The position numbers and the translations under genes are program-made. The notes below the pieces were generated by a model. The model saw only the letters and a list, made by a program, of their open reading frames with translations, did not search any database and had not been told where the DNA came from. 64,000 nucleotides of DNA from Harmothoe impar (taxonomy: Eukaryota > Annelida > Polychaeta > Phyllodocida > Polynoidae), in the NCBI GenBank assembly GCA_947462335.1, contig OX381710.1, positions 64,537,303 through 64,601,302 on the forward strand. The letters run 5' to 3'. Position 1 is the stretch's first letter, and the number at the start of each line of letters is the position of its first letter. Positions 21,395 to 31,957 of this stretch are shown piece after piece.

Positions 21395-23400
21395 CTTTTA
21401 TTTCATGGTTTTTACTCTTCAAAATATGTTTAATTACATATGAATGGCCATAAAAATGAGGACATCACAGGCCATGTAATACGGGAACAATGTATCCCAT
21501 GGGGGCATGGGATACAAGATGTTGTACTAAATAGCAAAATGGGGTCTTAATAAGTCTACTTTCTGAGATGGGGAAAAGGCTACTATAGTAAAGTCCAAAT
21601 AACTAGGGGTCTATTTCCTAGAATGGATTCAGATGGTAGAACTCGCTTTATGCATGAACAGGTAGTACATAGACTATTCAAACATCAACATGAGAGTCAT
21701 ATAACAGGTAAGATACTTTTATTTACCTTGACAGGTGAGTTGGGAATAACGTGTCCAGTTAACTCCATACAGATTATTAGCTTTAATGGTGATTGAATTC
21801 ATTCTTATGCAATGTTATAAGCAGTGCCACACTATGATAATTAACAGGTCTTTCTCAAGTCCAAGACTTGGGGTGACCTTGAGTTAAAATACCTTTGAAA
21901 TCCTAAAGTGGCTGAGATGGTTAATTTTGAATCACTGAATCATTGAGATGGAACCAAAAGGTCTCACCCCTTCTGACCCTATATGTACACCAATATGTTG
22001 GACAATGTCTATAACCGTTTGAATACTGCACATGCAAACCAATATCCAGCAAACCAATATTGACACTGATATATAATCAGGGCCTAACCTTAGGTTAGGC
22101 CCTACCACCACAGTTATTAATTATTCAGCTTAATTCTCAAACACCCAACATTTATCATAAGTCAACAGGTAAGATTCAATATACCAAACACTCAGTGGTA
22201 ACAGCAGTGATAACAGTTCAGTGGTAAAGGCAGAGAGACACTGGGGTATTTCCCCAGTCTCAAGACAAGTGACTTAATGATGTTCAATTAGGCACTTAAT
22301 GATGTAAAGGCAGAAGGCTTCTTCAAGCACCATAGCCAACCATCCGGCCAGATGGCTAACAGCTAGGAACCTGGAGAACTGATATAAAGTTGTCTACTTA
22401 CAGTTTGAGTATAGGTGTAGGAACACAACTCAATGGAAACTAGCCACAGCACCCAGGGCTGCATCCAAAAGGGATGCAGCACTATTGGAGTAGCAGTGCC
22501 AGTAAGAGTCTTTATAAAGCCCTCTTGGGTACAGTAGTAGAGCCTATTTCCAGATTCTGATATTGTTAAGAATCTATAGAAATGGAGGTAGTGTCTCTGA
22601 CCCCAGCCCCCCAGTAAGTTGTAGACCTGATCTTCACTCTGCTCTTGCTGAACGCCGACTGGTCTTTCCTCAGCCAGCCTCTACTCTATATCCACCATCC
22701 CTCTCACCCCTGGATCAGGATTGGCAAGAACAAGATAGGCAGACTCAGGGGTGCTGATGTGGACAAATGTAGACAGACGGTCTTGTGGATAGGCAGCCAG
22801 GATATGTCAGGGCCAAGGATAGGGTGGCGTTCTCGGGTATGGGGAAATGACGCGACTATTACATAGGGATTATAGCCGAAAGGGTTATGAGCTATTATAG
22901 AAACCCATTTCTCCCGCTAACTGCTGTGCATACAGCACAATGGCTAGTTCTTAAGCATAAAGTGGTCATCGTATCCACCATGAAATAAAGACCCCTGCAC
23001 TCCAGGAATACGCATTTTGCCCCATCCTTCTGAAGTGTGAAGTTCTAATGGATTTATTGGGGGCTCTGCCCTGCATTGCCTAATTTCTCCCCCTCTCCTT
23101 TCGAGGCATGATGCTTTAGAAGTCAGATATCAACATCGAACTCCATACCAATTATAAAGTCACTCCACTTCTCAAGAGCCCAGGTGGAATGATACCTAGG
23201 GTTTCTTTTTTTCAGTCTGTTACAGGTATGTATAGCTGTGTCATATTAGAGAATGTTCCATGTCTAGAGATACTCACAGGAAATGCAAACTAAACTCCTT
23301 AGTTTGGAATCACTTTTAGTATTTATCACAGTTTAATTAAAATGTCTTTCCAAGTGGTTTCCTTCTGCTGATATCAGAAGTAAGCTCTTATAGAAGTGCT
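21395..23400. other. intergenic DNA, no supported gene
   Basis: About 2 kb without a convincing exon on either strand. Small frames at 22563-22757 and 22645-22866 overlap in different phases and have no recognisable domain. Confidence 0.4.
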
Positions 23401-23419
23401 GCTGTCTCCTTCTCCTCTG

Positions 23420-23720
23420 ACCCACAGTGTGCAGCGCCCATCTTTTTCAGGACCATAGCATAGTCATCTATAAACCCATCTGGGCCTAGAACTGCCAGGG
23501 CATCTCTGGCAAACAGATCATCATCCATCTGGAAGTACTATATGAAGGCCTCATTTATAATGTCGTAGTCTACATCCTTGTGGGTTGGAGGTGAAGTGAT
23601 ATAGTGGAGGAGAATTCTCCACCCTTTAAGTAGTAGTTGGTGACATGGCCACCAATAGACCGCATGGTGTGTCCAACACCTGTATGATGTTGTAGACACC
23701 TTTGCCCTACCTAGGACGCC
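23420..23720 (-). pseudogene. decayed protein-coding fragment, family unknown
   Basis: The minus strand shows protein-like sequence split over two frames. One frame reads through a block containing IGGHVTNYYLKGGEFSS. It then stops, and another frame carries DVDYDIINEAF, a stop, and FARDALAVLGPDGFIDDYAM with MVLKKMGAAHC. Composition is balanced and hydrophobic/acidic spacing is protein-like, so this is probably an old gene or mobile-element ORF with at least one frameshift and one stop. I do not recognise the family. Confidence 0.4.
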
Positions 23721-24510
23721 TACAATTAGGTATCCCAGGACGTTTTAAGATATCACTGTTGCACATGTGGAAACTGATTAGATTGATAAACCTCTTGAAA
23801 AGAAGAAAAACTGTTTTTATATGATACAGATCGGTCAAGTGGTTTAGATTTGGGAGCCATTTGAAAGTGTCATAATGAGGTCTGGACTCTCCTCAAGCTC
23901 ATTATGCATGCATATAAGCATGCTGTAACATCCGGGAAAAGGAATAGATTGTGTAACCTGATGGGATCCTTATCACAGCATGTATCTCCTTATCTCAATG
24001 AAGTGTCAATGAGTTCTGACATCAAGTTTTATTTTTACAGGCCCTCGAAATTGAGATATATTACATGTAAGTTATAAATTTTGCACAGAGATGTGTAAAA
24101 TATATCAAAATTTCACCAAATATGTCAGATACACCTTTAGGGAATACCTTCATTAGACAATGCTTATTTCTTTTTTGTTCTGGATAATTAACGTTGACTT
24201 TACAATTATCCTTTGAAAATGAGAAAAACACTAGTTTTCTCATTGTCCCTAAACAATGAAAATGACAATATGGTACACATCAGTTTAAAGCAAACTTTAC
24301 CCTTTAAAATTTTCCCAATTGTCCCAAAAATCATATTTATGACATTTTAAAATGGTTATGATAGGCTTATCGCCATGTCTTATGCCTCAAAATGAAGTTC
24401 CTAAGGCTGTATCTCTAATGAATATGGAGCAAGAGTGGTATATAAATAGTGTTTCCTCCAGGTTGGATGCTTTGTGATGCTCTCGCTCTTACGCCATTAA
24501 TGGTATCAAC
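23721..24510. other. AT-rich intergenic DNA
   Basis: No gene recognised on either strand. Confidence 0.4.
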
Positions 24511-24512
24511 TA

Positions 24513-25452
24513 CACTGAAAAAAAGGTGCTTAGGTTTTAAACATGTTTAGGTCTAAACATGTTTAAAGTCTAAACATATTACTAGGTTTGTGTCTTTGGA
24601 TTCTTCTGTTTAGGAATTAAACACTTTTATTCTAAACACCTTAACAGTTATATTGAATATGTTTAGATGTTTAGTATTTAAACAGAATGAAAAATTGGTG
24701 TTTAGGATGTAAACATGTAGTGTTTAGATCATAGTATATCAAACACATACCAGATGGCAGCTCTGTGGTTGACTGTAGTTTCTACAACCACTTGGATGTT
24801 ATTGTGGATCTAAAGGTGCTTAAATCTGATTTAATCAACTTAAATTGCATGGGATACAAAAGGATAATAATACACATCACAGGATTCAATGGTAGAATGC
24901 TATATCACTATGATTACAATGCAATAAAGATACATATGCTGCATAGACACCTCTTTTAAGAACTCTAAGAATGGATAAAGCATTATCTTCCCTGAAGGTC
25001 TGTTGTATTGACTCAAGGTTGTGTCTATGTTAAAATAGAGGCCTATGTGAGATAGTGAGGCATGTACATTCAATAGGTACATTGGCTCATGGGGGGGGGG
25101 GGGGGTGGACTGCTAGAAGTCTCTTCAAGACACTATATATATATTGTATAGAAATAAAATGAATTCGAAATTTATTTAAATATCAGTATCTAAACATAAT
25201 AATAATCTACAGGTCTCTAGACACACCACTTTTATCCTTAACCACCTTACAGATAAACACAATAATATGCTAAATTCTTGCATTCTAAACACTTCATTGT
25301 CCTAAACACATAGCTTTAAACACATAAATGTCTAAGCACTGAGCTAAACATATTATTGGTCTAAACATGTTTAGGAACATATTGTGTGGACAAAAACGGG
25401 GCAGGAATGTGTTAAGGATTGTGTTTAGGATCTAAACACCTTTTTTGCAGTG
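24513..25452. mobile_element. non-coding DNA transposon, family with second copy at 53 kb
   Basis: Ends are inverted: cactgaaaaaaaggtgctta at the left and, read on the other strand from the right, cactgcaaaaaaggtgttta. TA flanks both sides (24511-24512 and 25453-25454). Both terminal quarters are packed with taaacatgttta-type motifs. The middle (about 24765-25130) is closely related to 53050-53400. There is no transposase, so it is a non-autonomous TA-target element about 940 bp long. Confidence 0.75.
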
Positions 25453-25454
25453 TA

Positions 25455-26449
25455 GCCGGTTAATGCATTTGATAGAGCAAAAAATACCTTTCACATGATC
25501 CCAAACATGTGTGTACGACATATTGAAAGGTTGCCGAAAATTGACCCAAAAAACTCATTTTTCAGTTTGAAAATACTTCTGATTGGCCTACCCATCCCCA
25601 TCCAATACCTCAAAATGTAGCCCTGACTGTCCTGCACATAGTGGTGCATCTCCTAGGACTGTATCTCTGATGGCGTGGGAGCGAAATCGTTATATAGACT
25701 GTGTGTACTGCAGGGCTGCAGGACTACTCAGTGACAAAAGGTTCTGCTTTACGATTTTTAGCTAACTTTACAGTATCAGGAGGAGTACTTAGCCTGGTGA
25801 TACACCTATTTAAAGGTATTAGGATGGTGTGCATATATCAAGGCTTTCAGTAGCATATTTCAAATATGCAGTGCCCCAAATAGTCTGGATTTAAGAGCAA
25901 TAATATTCTAAAAGTATGACTTTTGGCGAGTTTTTACGCGAGGACACGGCCAGCGGCCATGTATTGGGATACCTAATGTAACTTACATGGTATGCAATGG
26001 TCCTATTGCTTCCCTGATGTTGGGACAATATGCCCCTCGAGATCTGTTAGGGCCTATATCCCCCTATGTATGAAATGCAGGTCCTTTCACCTTATACAGT
26101 CTTTATGAAATCCTTTTCACCGGTCAGATGTGCGCATTGTAATTAATTTAGTTAGATCCAAGTGGAGTCACCACATTCTGTTGAAATAATAGTAAAAGTT
26201 TCTAAATATTCCACCCGTCTATATTGAGTGGTGACCACTTTTGAGCAATTTTGTCATGGCTTATATCCTTTTCTGATTTGATGAGACGAATGAATTCCTC
26301 AATATAGTGTTCCTTGTTGCCCTTCCACAGTTTCTTTAACAATAGTCCGACTTAAACAGCACATTTTTGCCGGACATTTCCCATGTCCGGCAAGATGTCA
26401 AAAAGGATAAGACATTGAGGAGCATGTATACATCAATATGTACCCTCAT
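25455..26449. other. intergenic DNA, no supported gene
   Basis: Nothing recognised beyond short frames without domains. Confidence 0.4.
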
Positions 26450-26458
26450 AGTTATATA

Positions 26459-26521
<63 letters not shown>
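26450..26521. repeat. (TA)n microsatellite, left half
   Basis: About 70 bp of ta dinucleotide. It continues at 35287-35331 on the other side of gypsy-2, showing that the retrotransposon split a TA tract of more than 110 bp. Confidence 0.95.
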
Positions 26522-26524
<3 letters not shown>

Positions 26525-26796
26525 AGCGGGCGGGAGAGGGGAGGACGGTCACGCGAGGCTTCCCCTGTCGTTACACTCTCGGGCGGGGCGGGTTCGTACG
26601 AAGACAAGTCGTACGGAACCGCCCCGACCCTTTTCCGTACGAGCGCAGGGACGCTAGGGCGGGCGGGTACTATATAAGGAGCGGCGCCGCCGCAGTTGTT
26701 CAGTTTACGTTACACAGTATACAATAAAGGATCTCTTGGAATACCCTACTCGGTCAGCTGTCGTGTTCTCTATCCGATGCCCTTAATTTCCTTACA
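26522..26796 (+). repeat. 5' LTR of gypsy-2
   Basis: 275 bp, starting tgtagcgggc and ending ttccttaca. Contains several cgtacg palindromes (about 26593-26642), a TATA box (actatataagg, about 26670-26680) and acaataaa near 26722, giving a compact promoter and poly(A) signal. Confidence 0.93.
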
Positions 26797-26797
26797 T

Positions 26798-26815
26798 TGG
26801 TGACAGCGGTGAACA
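26798..26815 (+). promoter_or_regulatory. primer-binding site of gypsy-2
   Basis: One base after the LTR, tggtgacagcggtgaaca begins with TGG in the position of a tRNA primer site. The tRNA is not assigned. Confidence 0.55.
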
Positions 26816-27044
26816 ACAGGCATAGGACCCACGGACATAACACGATGTTAAGGGGCGAGAACGGGATGGACAGTGGCGAGAGGGGGGAGGCGTTGCGGAC
26901 GGGAGATGAACACCCGGAGGGAAGACGCACGGTGGAGATGCGGGACCCGGGGATGGTGGCGGACCCAAGAGGGGCGACGGGCGCTTGGGCGGCAACTTGG
27001 TCGAGTGCGCGGATGAGGATGTCTTCCTGCGGCGGAGCAGGGAG

Positions 27045-28202
27045 ATGGAAAGGACGCCGGACATGTGGAGCTTCGGACGGCCGGATTCGGCGGGCGGGGC
27101 TAGGGGAACGGCGCCGTGGCGCACGGACGGTCGGCGGAGGACGGGACCTGGTTCGGCGGAGTCTGCGGGAGCTGGGGGTGACCTACCACGGGAACGGACC
27201 GGTGGTCGGCGGAAGGAACCCGTCCGGAGGAGTGAGAGACCGAGAAGTGACGAGGGGGACGAATTAGGAGGACAACGGGTCGTCCGAGACCAGGGACCGG
27301 CCGGGGAACTGCGGGTAACGGTGCCCAACACGCCTGCGGGGGACGGGGGACGTCCAGTGGTGATGCCCGCCCAGTTCGACGGAACAACCGATTTGGATGA
27401 GTTCATGGCGCACTTCCGGCTATGTGTCCAGGCCAACAAGTGGGACGACCGGACGGCAGGTATGTTCCTGGGGATAAGCCTCCGGGGGAACGCGAGGCGG
27501 CTCCTGTCCCGCTTGGTGCGGGGGGAGGACCTGGCGTACGCGGAATTGGTCGGGGCGCTGCAACAGAGGTTCCAACCCAGGAACCAGGCGGAGTCGCACA
27601 AGGCCGTCTTCCGGGGGCGCGACCGGCGGGCGGAGGAGGACCTGGTATCATACTCGGAAGAATTAGAACGGCTGGCCAGACTGGGATACCCGGACGCAGA
27701 CGGAGAAACCATCTGCAGCCTGGCGAAAGACAGGTTCCTCGACGGCCTGAAGGACAGTCAGTTGAGATATTTCATACTATACTCCCAACCCCGCACGCTG
27801 GAGGACGCGGTGACCGTGGGGGTGCGGGCGGAGGCCCATCTGACGAAGGACCGGCAGTCGGGAAAGAGGAACGATCGAGTATTCGCCACCGACGCCACCA
27901 TGGCGGACGAACTCGAGTCCCTGCGGAAAGAGTTCACACGGGAACTGGCGCCCCTGAGGGCGGACTTCATGCGGGAGCTGGCGAGCCTCCGGAAGGATTT
28001 GTGCCCGCAGAACGGGGGTGCTGGGGTGACGGCCGGAGGACAGCGGCCCTCGGGGAGGGGATGCTTCAGGTGCGGAAAGGACGGACATTTCCGACGGGAA
28101 TGTCCGGAGCGGCCCCCCGAAGAGGGCCGGCAGGGACAGGAGGGCGGTAAACCGACGGAAGGGAAACCGGCATCGGGAAACGGGCAGCGGCCCCAGAACT
28201 AG
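27045..28202 (+). CDS. gag: gypsy-2 Gag
   Basis: Capsid/nucleocapsid protein. The frame is open from 26910, and its first ATG is 27045 (good context, gagATGG), giving 385 aa. An upstream ATG at 26845 opens a different frame that could have been the original N terminus if a small indel lies near 26910-26985. A retrotransposon Gag region follows (FDGTTDLDEFMAHF, LQQRFQPRNQ, LKDSQLRYFI). A coiled, charged segment comes next, then the zinc knuckle CFRCGKDGHFRREC (C-x2-C-x4-H-x4-C). The stop TAG (28200-28202) lies inside the hairpin of a -1 frameshift signal. The start is uncertain; the family is not. Confidence 0.85.
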   Translation: MERTPDMWSFGRPDSAGGARGTAPWRTDGRRRTGPGSAESAGAGGDLPRERTGGRRKEPVRRSERPRSDEGDELGGQRVVRDQGPAGELRVTVPNTPAGDGGRPVVMPAQFDGTTDLDEFMAHFRLCVQANKWDDRTAGMFLGISLRGNARRLLSRLVRGEDLAYAELVGALQQRFQPRNQAESHKAVFRGRDRRAEEDLVSYSEELERLARLGYPDADGETICSLAKDRFLDGLKDSQLRYFILYSQPRTLEDAVTVGVRAEAHLTKDRQSGKRNDRVFATDATMADELESLRKEFTRELAPLRADFMRELASLRKDLCPQNGGAGVTAGGQRPSGRGCFRCGKDGHFRRECPERPPEEGRQGQEGGKPTEGKPASGNGQRPQN

Positions 28203-28217
28203 CGAGTCCTGGGGCCG
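28175..28217 (+). promoter_or_regulatory. -1 programmed ribosomal frameshift signal (gag to pol)
   Basis: The gag frame reads tcG GGA AAC ggg, so GGGAAAC (28175-28181) is a perfect X-XXY-YYZ slippery heptamer in phase. A 6-nt spacer (28182-28187) leads to a perfect 9-bp stem (28188-28196 with 28209-28217) with a 12-nt loop that contains the gag stop codon. A one-base backward slip enters exactly the frame that carries the protease. Slippery site, spacer and stem all agree; use in cells is inferred. Confidence 0.8.
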
Positions 28218-31200
28218 AGAAAGGGCGACCGGAGATATCCGTGACGTCGGTGCAAGGCCGGGAGAAGAAGGGGACAGGCCTCATAGTGGAGGGAAAACTG
28301 TTCGGATACGAGATTAGTATGCTGGTGGACACGGGCGCCTCGGCCAGCATGCTCTCCACTCGGTGGTGGGACCGGCGAAACGCTCTGGCGGCCCTGGTGG
28401 TACACGACCGTACGGTGGTTTGCGCGGACGGCAGGCCGATGCAAATAAAAGGTCGTACAGAGGGGGTGCTGCAATTCGCTGGGGAAAAGATGAAGGGGAC
28501 GTTCTTGGTCGCTGACATCTCACCGGAAGGCATACTCGGGGCTGACCTCATACGGAGCAACGGGATACTGGTGGACATGAACCGGGAGAGGTTGCTGTGG
28601 GAGGAGTCGGGCGAGAGACCCCCCCGAGACGAAGAAGGCTCGGACGGGCGGATGCGGGGCAGTACTGACACAAGACTGTTGTATCCCCGCGGGAGGGGAG
28701 TTGGTGGTGACGGCGCATATAGCCGGGTGGGACTTCGACGACGGTCTGTATTGCGTCATCGAAGGACTACCGGAGAATGAGCGGAAGGGAGGCTTCCGGG
28801 TCGGGCGGGGAATAGTAGCGCCCAACAAGAAGTGCCGTACGCCGGTCATATTATTGAATGTGGGGGCCAGTGCGCTCTGGCTGAGGGAGAACACCCGGCT
28901 GGGAGTCGCACAGCCTTTAGACCAGTATGATTCGGACGAGGAAGAGGGGTCATGTGCGATGCTGGGGGCGGCCCCGGCAGGTTCGGCCGGAGCGGACGGG
29001 GTGGTTAACACGCTGCTGAACGGGGTAGGCGAGGGGGCCCGGCCGCAGGTAGAGGCCATGATCCGGGCGAACACAGATGCATTTTCGCACTGGGAGGACG
29101 ACATGGGAGAAACGCACCTTGTGAAACACGGTATACAGACAGGGGAGGCGACTCCGGTAAAGCAACGGCCACGGCGGTTGGCACCCCACAAAAGGGCGGA
29201 GGCGGAAGCAAAGATCGGGCATTATCGAGCGCTCTACGAGCCCGTGGGCATCGCCAATAGTCCTGGCGCGAAAGAAGGACGCCGTCCGAGGTTCTGTATC
29301 GATTACCGGAAGCTCAACGCCGTTACCAAGAAAGATGCCTACCCCATCCCGCGGATAGACGATTCGTTAGACACGCTGGCCGGGGCCAGTTGGTTCAGTA
29401 CCATGGACCTGACCAACGGATATTGGCAAGTGGCCATGAACGAGTCGGATCGGGAGAAAACGGCGTTCGGCTCCCATAGCGGGCTTTTCCAATATAAAGT
29501 CATGCCGTTCGGCCTATGCAACGCGCCGTCCACGTTCGAGTGGCTGATGGAGGTAGTGTTGAAAGGTCTACACTGGAAAACGTGTTTGGTGTATCTCGAC
29601 GATGTTATAGTCTTCTCGCCGGACTTGGAGACGCACCTTAAAAGGGTGACGGAGGTGCTCCAGAGGCTGATGGGGGCGGGCCTGAAAGTGAAACCGCGGA
29701 AATGTCAACTGGCCCGGAGGGAGGTGTGCTTTCTAGGGCATATCGTAAACAAAGACGGGGTGGCGACAGACCCCGAGAAGGTGCGAGCCGTGCGAGAATG
29801 GCCCCGGCCGCAGACGGTGGGGGAAGTCCGGAGCTTTTTGGGGCTTGCCGGCTACTACCGGGCATTCGTGCGGGACTTTGCAAGCATCGCGAAGCCTCTC
29901 TCGGCGGCGGCGGAGAAAGACAGGAGGTTCGCGTGGTCCCCGGAGTGCGAAGCAGCGTTCGAGGAGTTGAAAATAAAGCTGACATCGTCGCCGGTCCTCG
30001 CGTACCCCGAACCGGAGGGCCAATTGATCTTGGATACCGATGCCAGCAATTTCGGCCTGGGGGCGGTGCTCTCCCAGAAACAGGGCGGGGCCGAGAGAGC
30101 ATTGGCTTACGCCAGTCGCACGATATCTAGACCGGAGAGAAACTATTGTGTCACCCGGCGAGAACTACTGGCGGTAATGTTCGGACTTAAAAAATTCTGA
30201 CATTATCTGGTGGGCCGGCCGGTTCTCATCCGTACGGACCATGCCGCCCTCCGCTGGGTGACGTACTTTAAGGAACCGGAGGGCCAGGTAGCCCGGTGGC
30301 TGCAGGTGCTGGGAACGCACGATTTCACCATACAGCATCGGCCGGGGAAGGACCACAATAACGCGGACGCCCTCTCCCGACGACCGTGCCGGCAGTGCGG
30401 GCTGGGGGGGTCGGAGCCTATGGCGTGCTTCGCCCTGACCCGGGGCAGAGCTCAAACGGAGCCGGAGGAGGAGGACATAGTGGAGGGGGTGGACGAGACC
30501 ACGGTAACCCGGCTGGGTAGCCCGGCCGAGTGGAAGGTGGCCCAGGACCGGGACCCATTACTCGTTCGGGTAAGGGAATGGGTGCGCGGCGGGGATCCCT
30601 CGGCCGGGGCAGACGAACAGACCGAGTCGTACGAGCACCGAACGTATGCCCACCAGGTGACCCGACTGAAGGAGGGGCCCGGAGGGGTGCTATCACGGGC
30701 ATGGTACAAGCCCGGGGGGGCCGATAGGCTGCAGATACTGGTACCGGCGGAAATGCAGTCAGAGGTGATGAGGGGGCTGCACGGGGACGGACTGGCAGGG
30801 CATTTGGGGCGGCGGAGGGTGATTCGGAGGTGCCAAGATTTCTTCTACTGGCCGAACTTCAGGAGGGATCTCACCAGCTGGTGCGCCCGATGCGTCCCCT
30901 GCAACCAGAGGAAGCCGCCGGCGGCCCCCCATCGCCACCCGATGGGCCACGTTCCCGTCGGGATGCCGATGGAGCGGATCGGGGCGGATATAATGGGGCC
31001 ACTGAGCCCCTCGGCGAGCGGAAACGTGTACATACTGGTCCTCGTGGAGTACTTCACTAAATGGGCGGAGGCGTACGCACTCCCGGATCACCGGGCACCC
31101 ACGGTGGCCAGGGCGATCGTGGAAAACTTCGTTTGCCGGTTCGGCACCCCGGTCACCCTGCATACGGACCAGGGGAGGGAGTTCCAATCCTCCACCTTCC

Positions 31201-31928
31201 GCGAGGTGGTGAGGCTGCTGGGAGTCCGGCAGTCGCGCACCTGCCCCTTCAACCCGAAGTCGGACGGGATGGTGGAGAGATGCAATCGAACCATAGAGGC
31301 GCTCCTCTCCACGGTAGTGAGGGAGGACCAAAGAGATTGGGACCGGCAGCTCCCATTCGTCATGGCGGCGTTTCGGGCGACAGAGCACTCCTCGTCAGGG
31401 GTATCGCCGAATGCCATGATGCTCGGGCGGGAAATGGCGGCACCCCTTAGCCTTATCTACCCCGTACGGGATTTACAGGACGTTCCCCCGGGGGAGGGCT
31501 ACGTCGCCCGACTCCAGAACTGGATGGCGGAGGCTCATGCCTCCGCTCGGGAGAGCCTGGGCAGGGCGGTAGAAAGGCAAAAGAGGAATTACGATCAGCG
31601 GGCTATTCTGGACCCCATCGAGGAGGGTGTGCAAGTATATTTTTACCACCCGATAAAGATGGCGGGACCTAAACTACAGAGGTACTGGACGGGGCCTTGG
31701 AAGGTGTTGAGGTGCATCGGCGGCCCGGTGTACGAAATAGAGATGGGCCGAAAACGACGGGTAGAGCACTACGACAACCTGAAGGTGGTTCTGGGCGTCC
31801 CGGGGGAGGGGGCGGACCTAGTAGCCATGGTAACCGGGGCGGCAACGGACGACGTCGGCCGGGGGGGGGGCGGCGCGAAAAGGGCGGCGGTAACGATGGC
31901 AAGGAAGGGCCCCTGGAGGACTATATAA
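28180..31928 (+). pseudogene. pol: gypsy-2 Pol (protease-RT-RNase H-integrase), broken
   Basis: Entered by -1 frameshift. The protease has LVDTGAS (about 28321). Reverse transcriptase has FCIDYRKLN, TMDLTNGYWQV, MPFGLCNAPSTF and YLDD (29592-29603). RNase H starts with LDTDASNFGLGA. Integrase has an HHCC zinc module near 30780-30905, then D, D, E in DIMGPL, TDQGREF and VERCNRT, and a GPY/F-type C terminus (YWTGPWKV). Breaks seen: the coding frame changes once between about 28617 and 28660, most simply at a 7-C run (28619-28625). The RT start is carried in another frame over about 29214-29283 (it holds SPWASP there). A TGA at 30198-30200 interrupts RNase H, consistent with CpG decay. The copy is probably not autonomous. 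Confidence 0.88.
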
Positions 31929-31957
31929 GCCCGGAGGAGGGCGGGGGGCAATCAGTC

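Noticed and set aside
26367..26677. Tyr/Ile repeat frames
   Set aside because: They run through the (TA)n tract into the gypsy-2 LTR.
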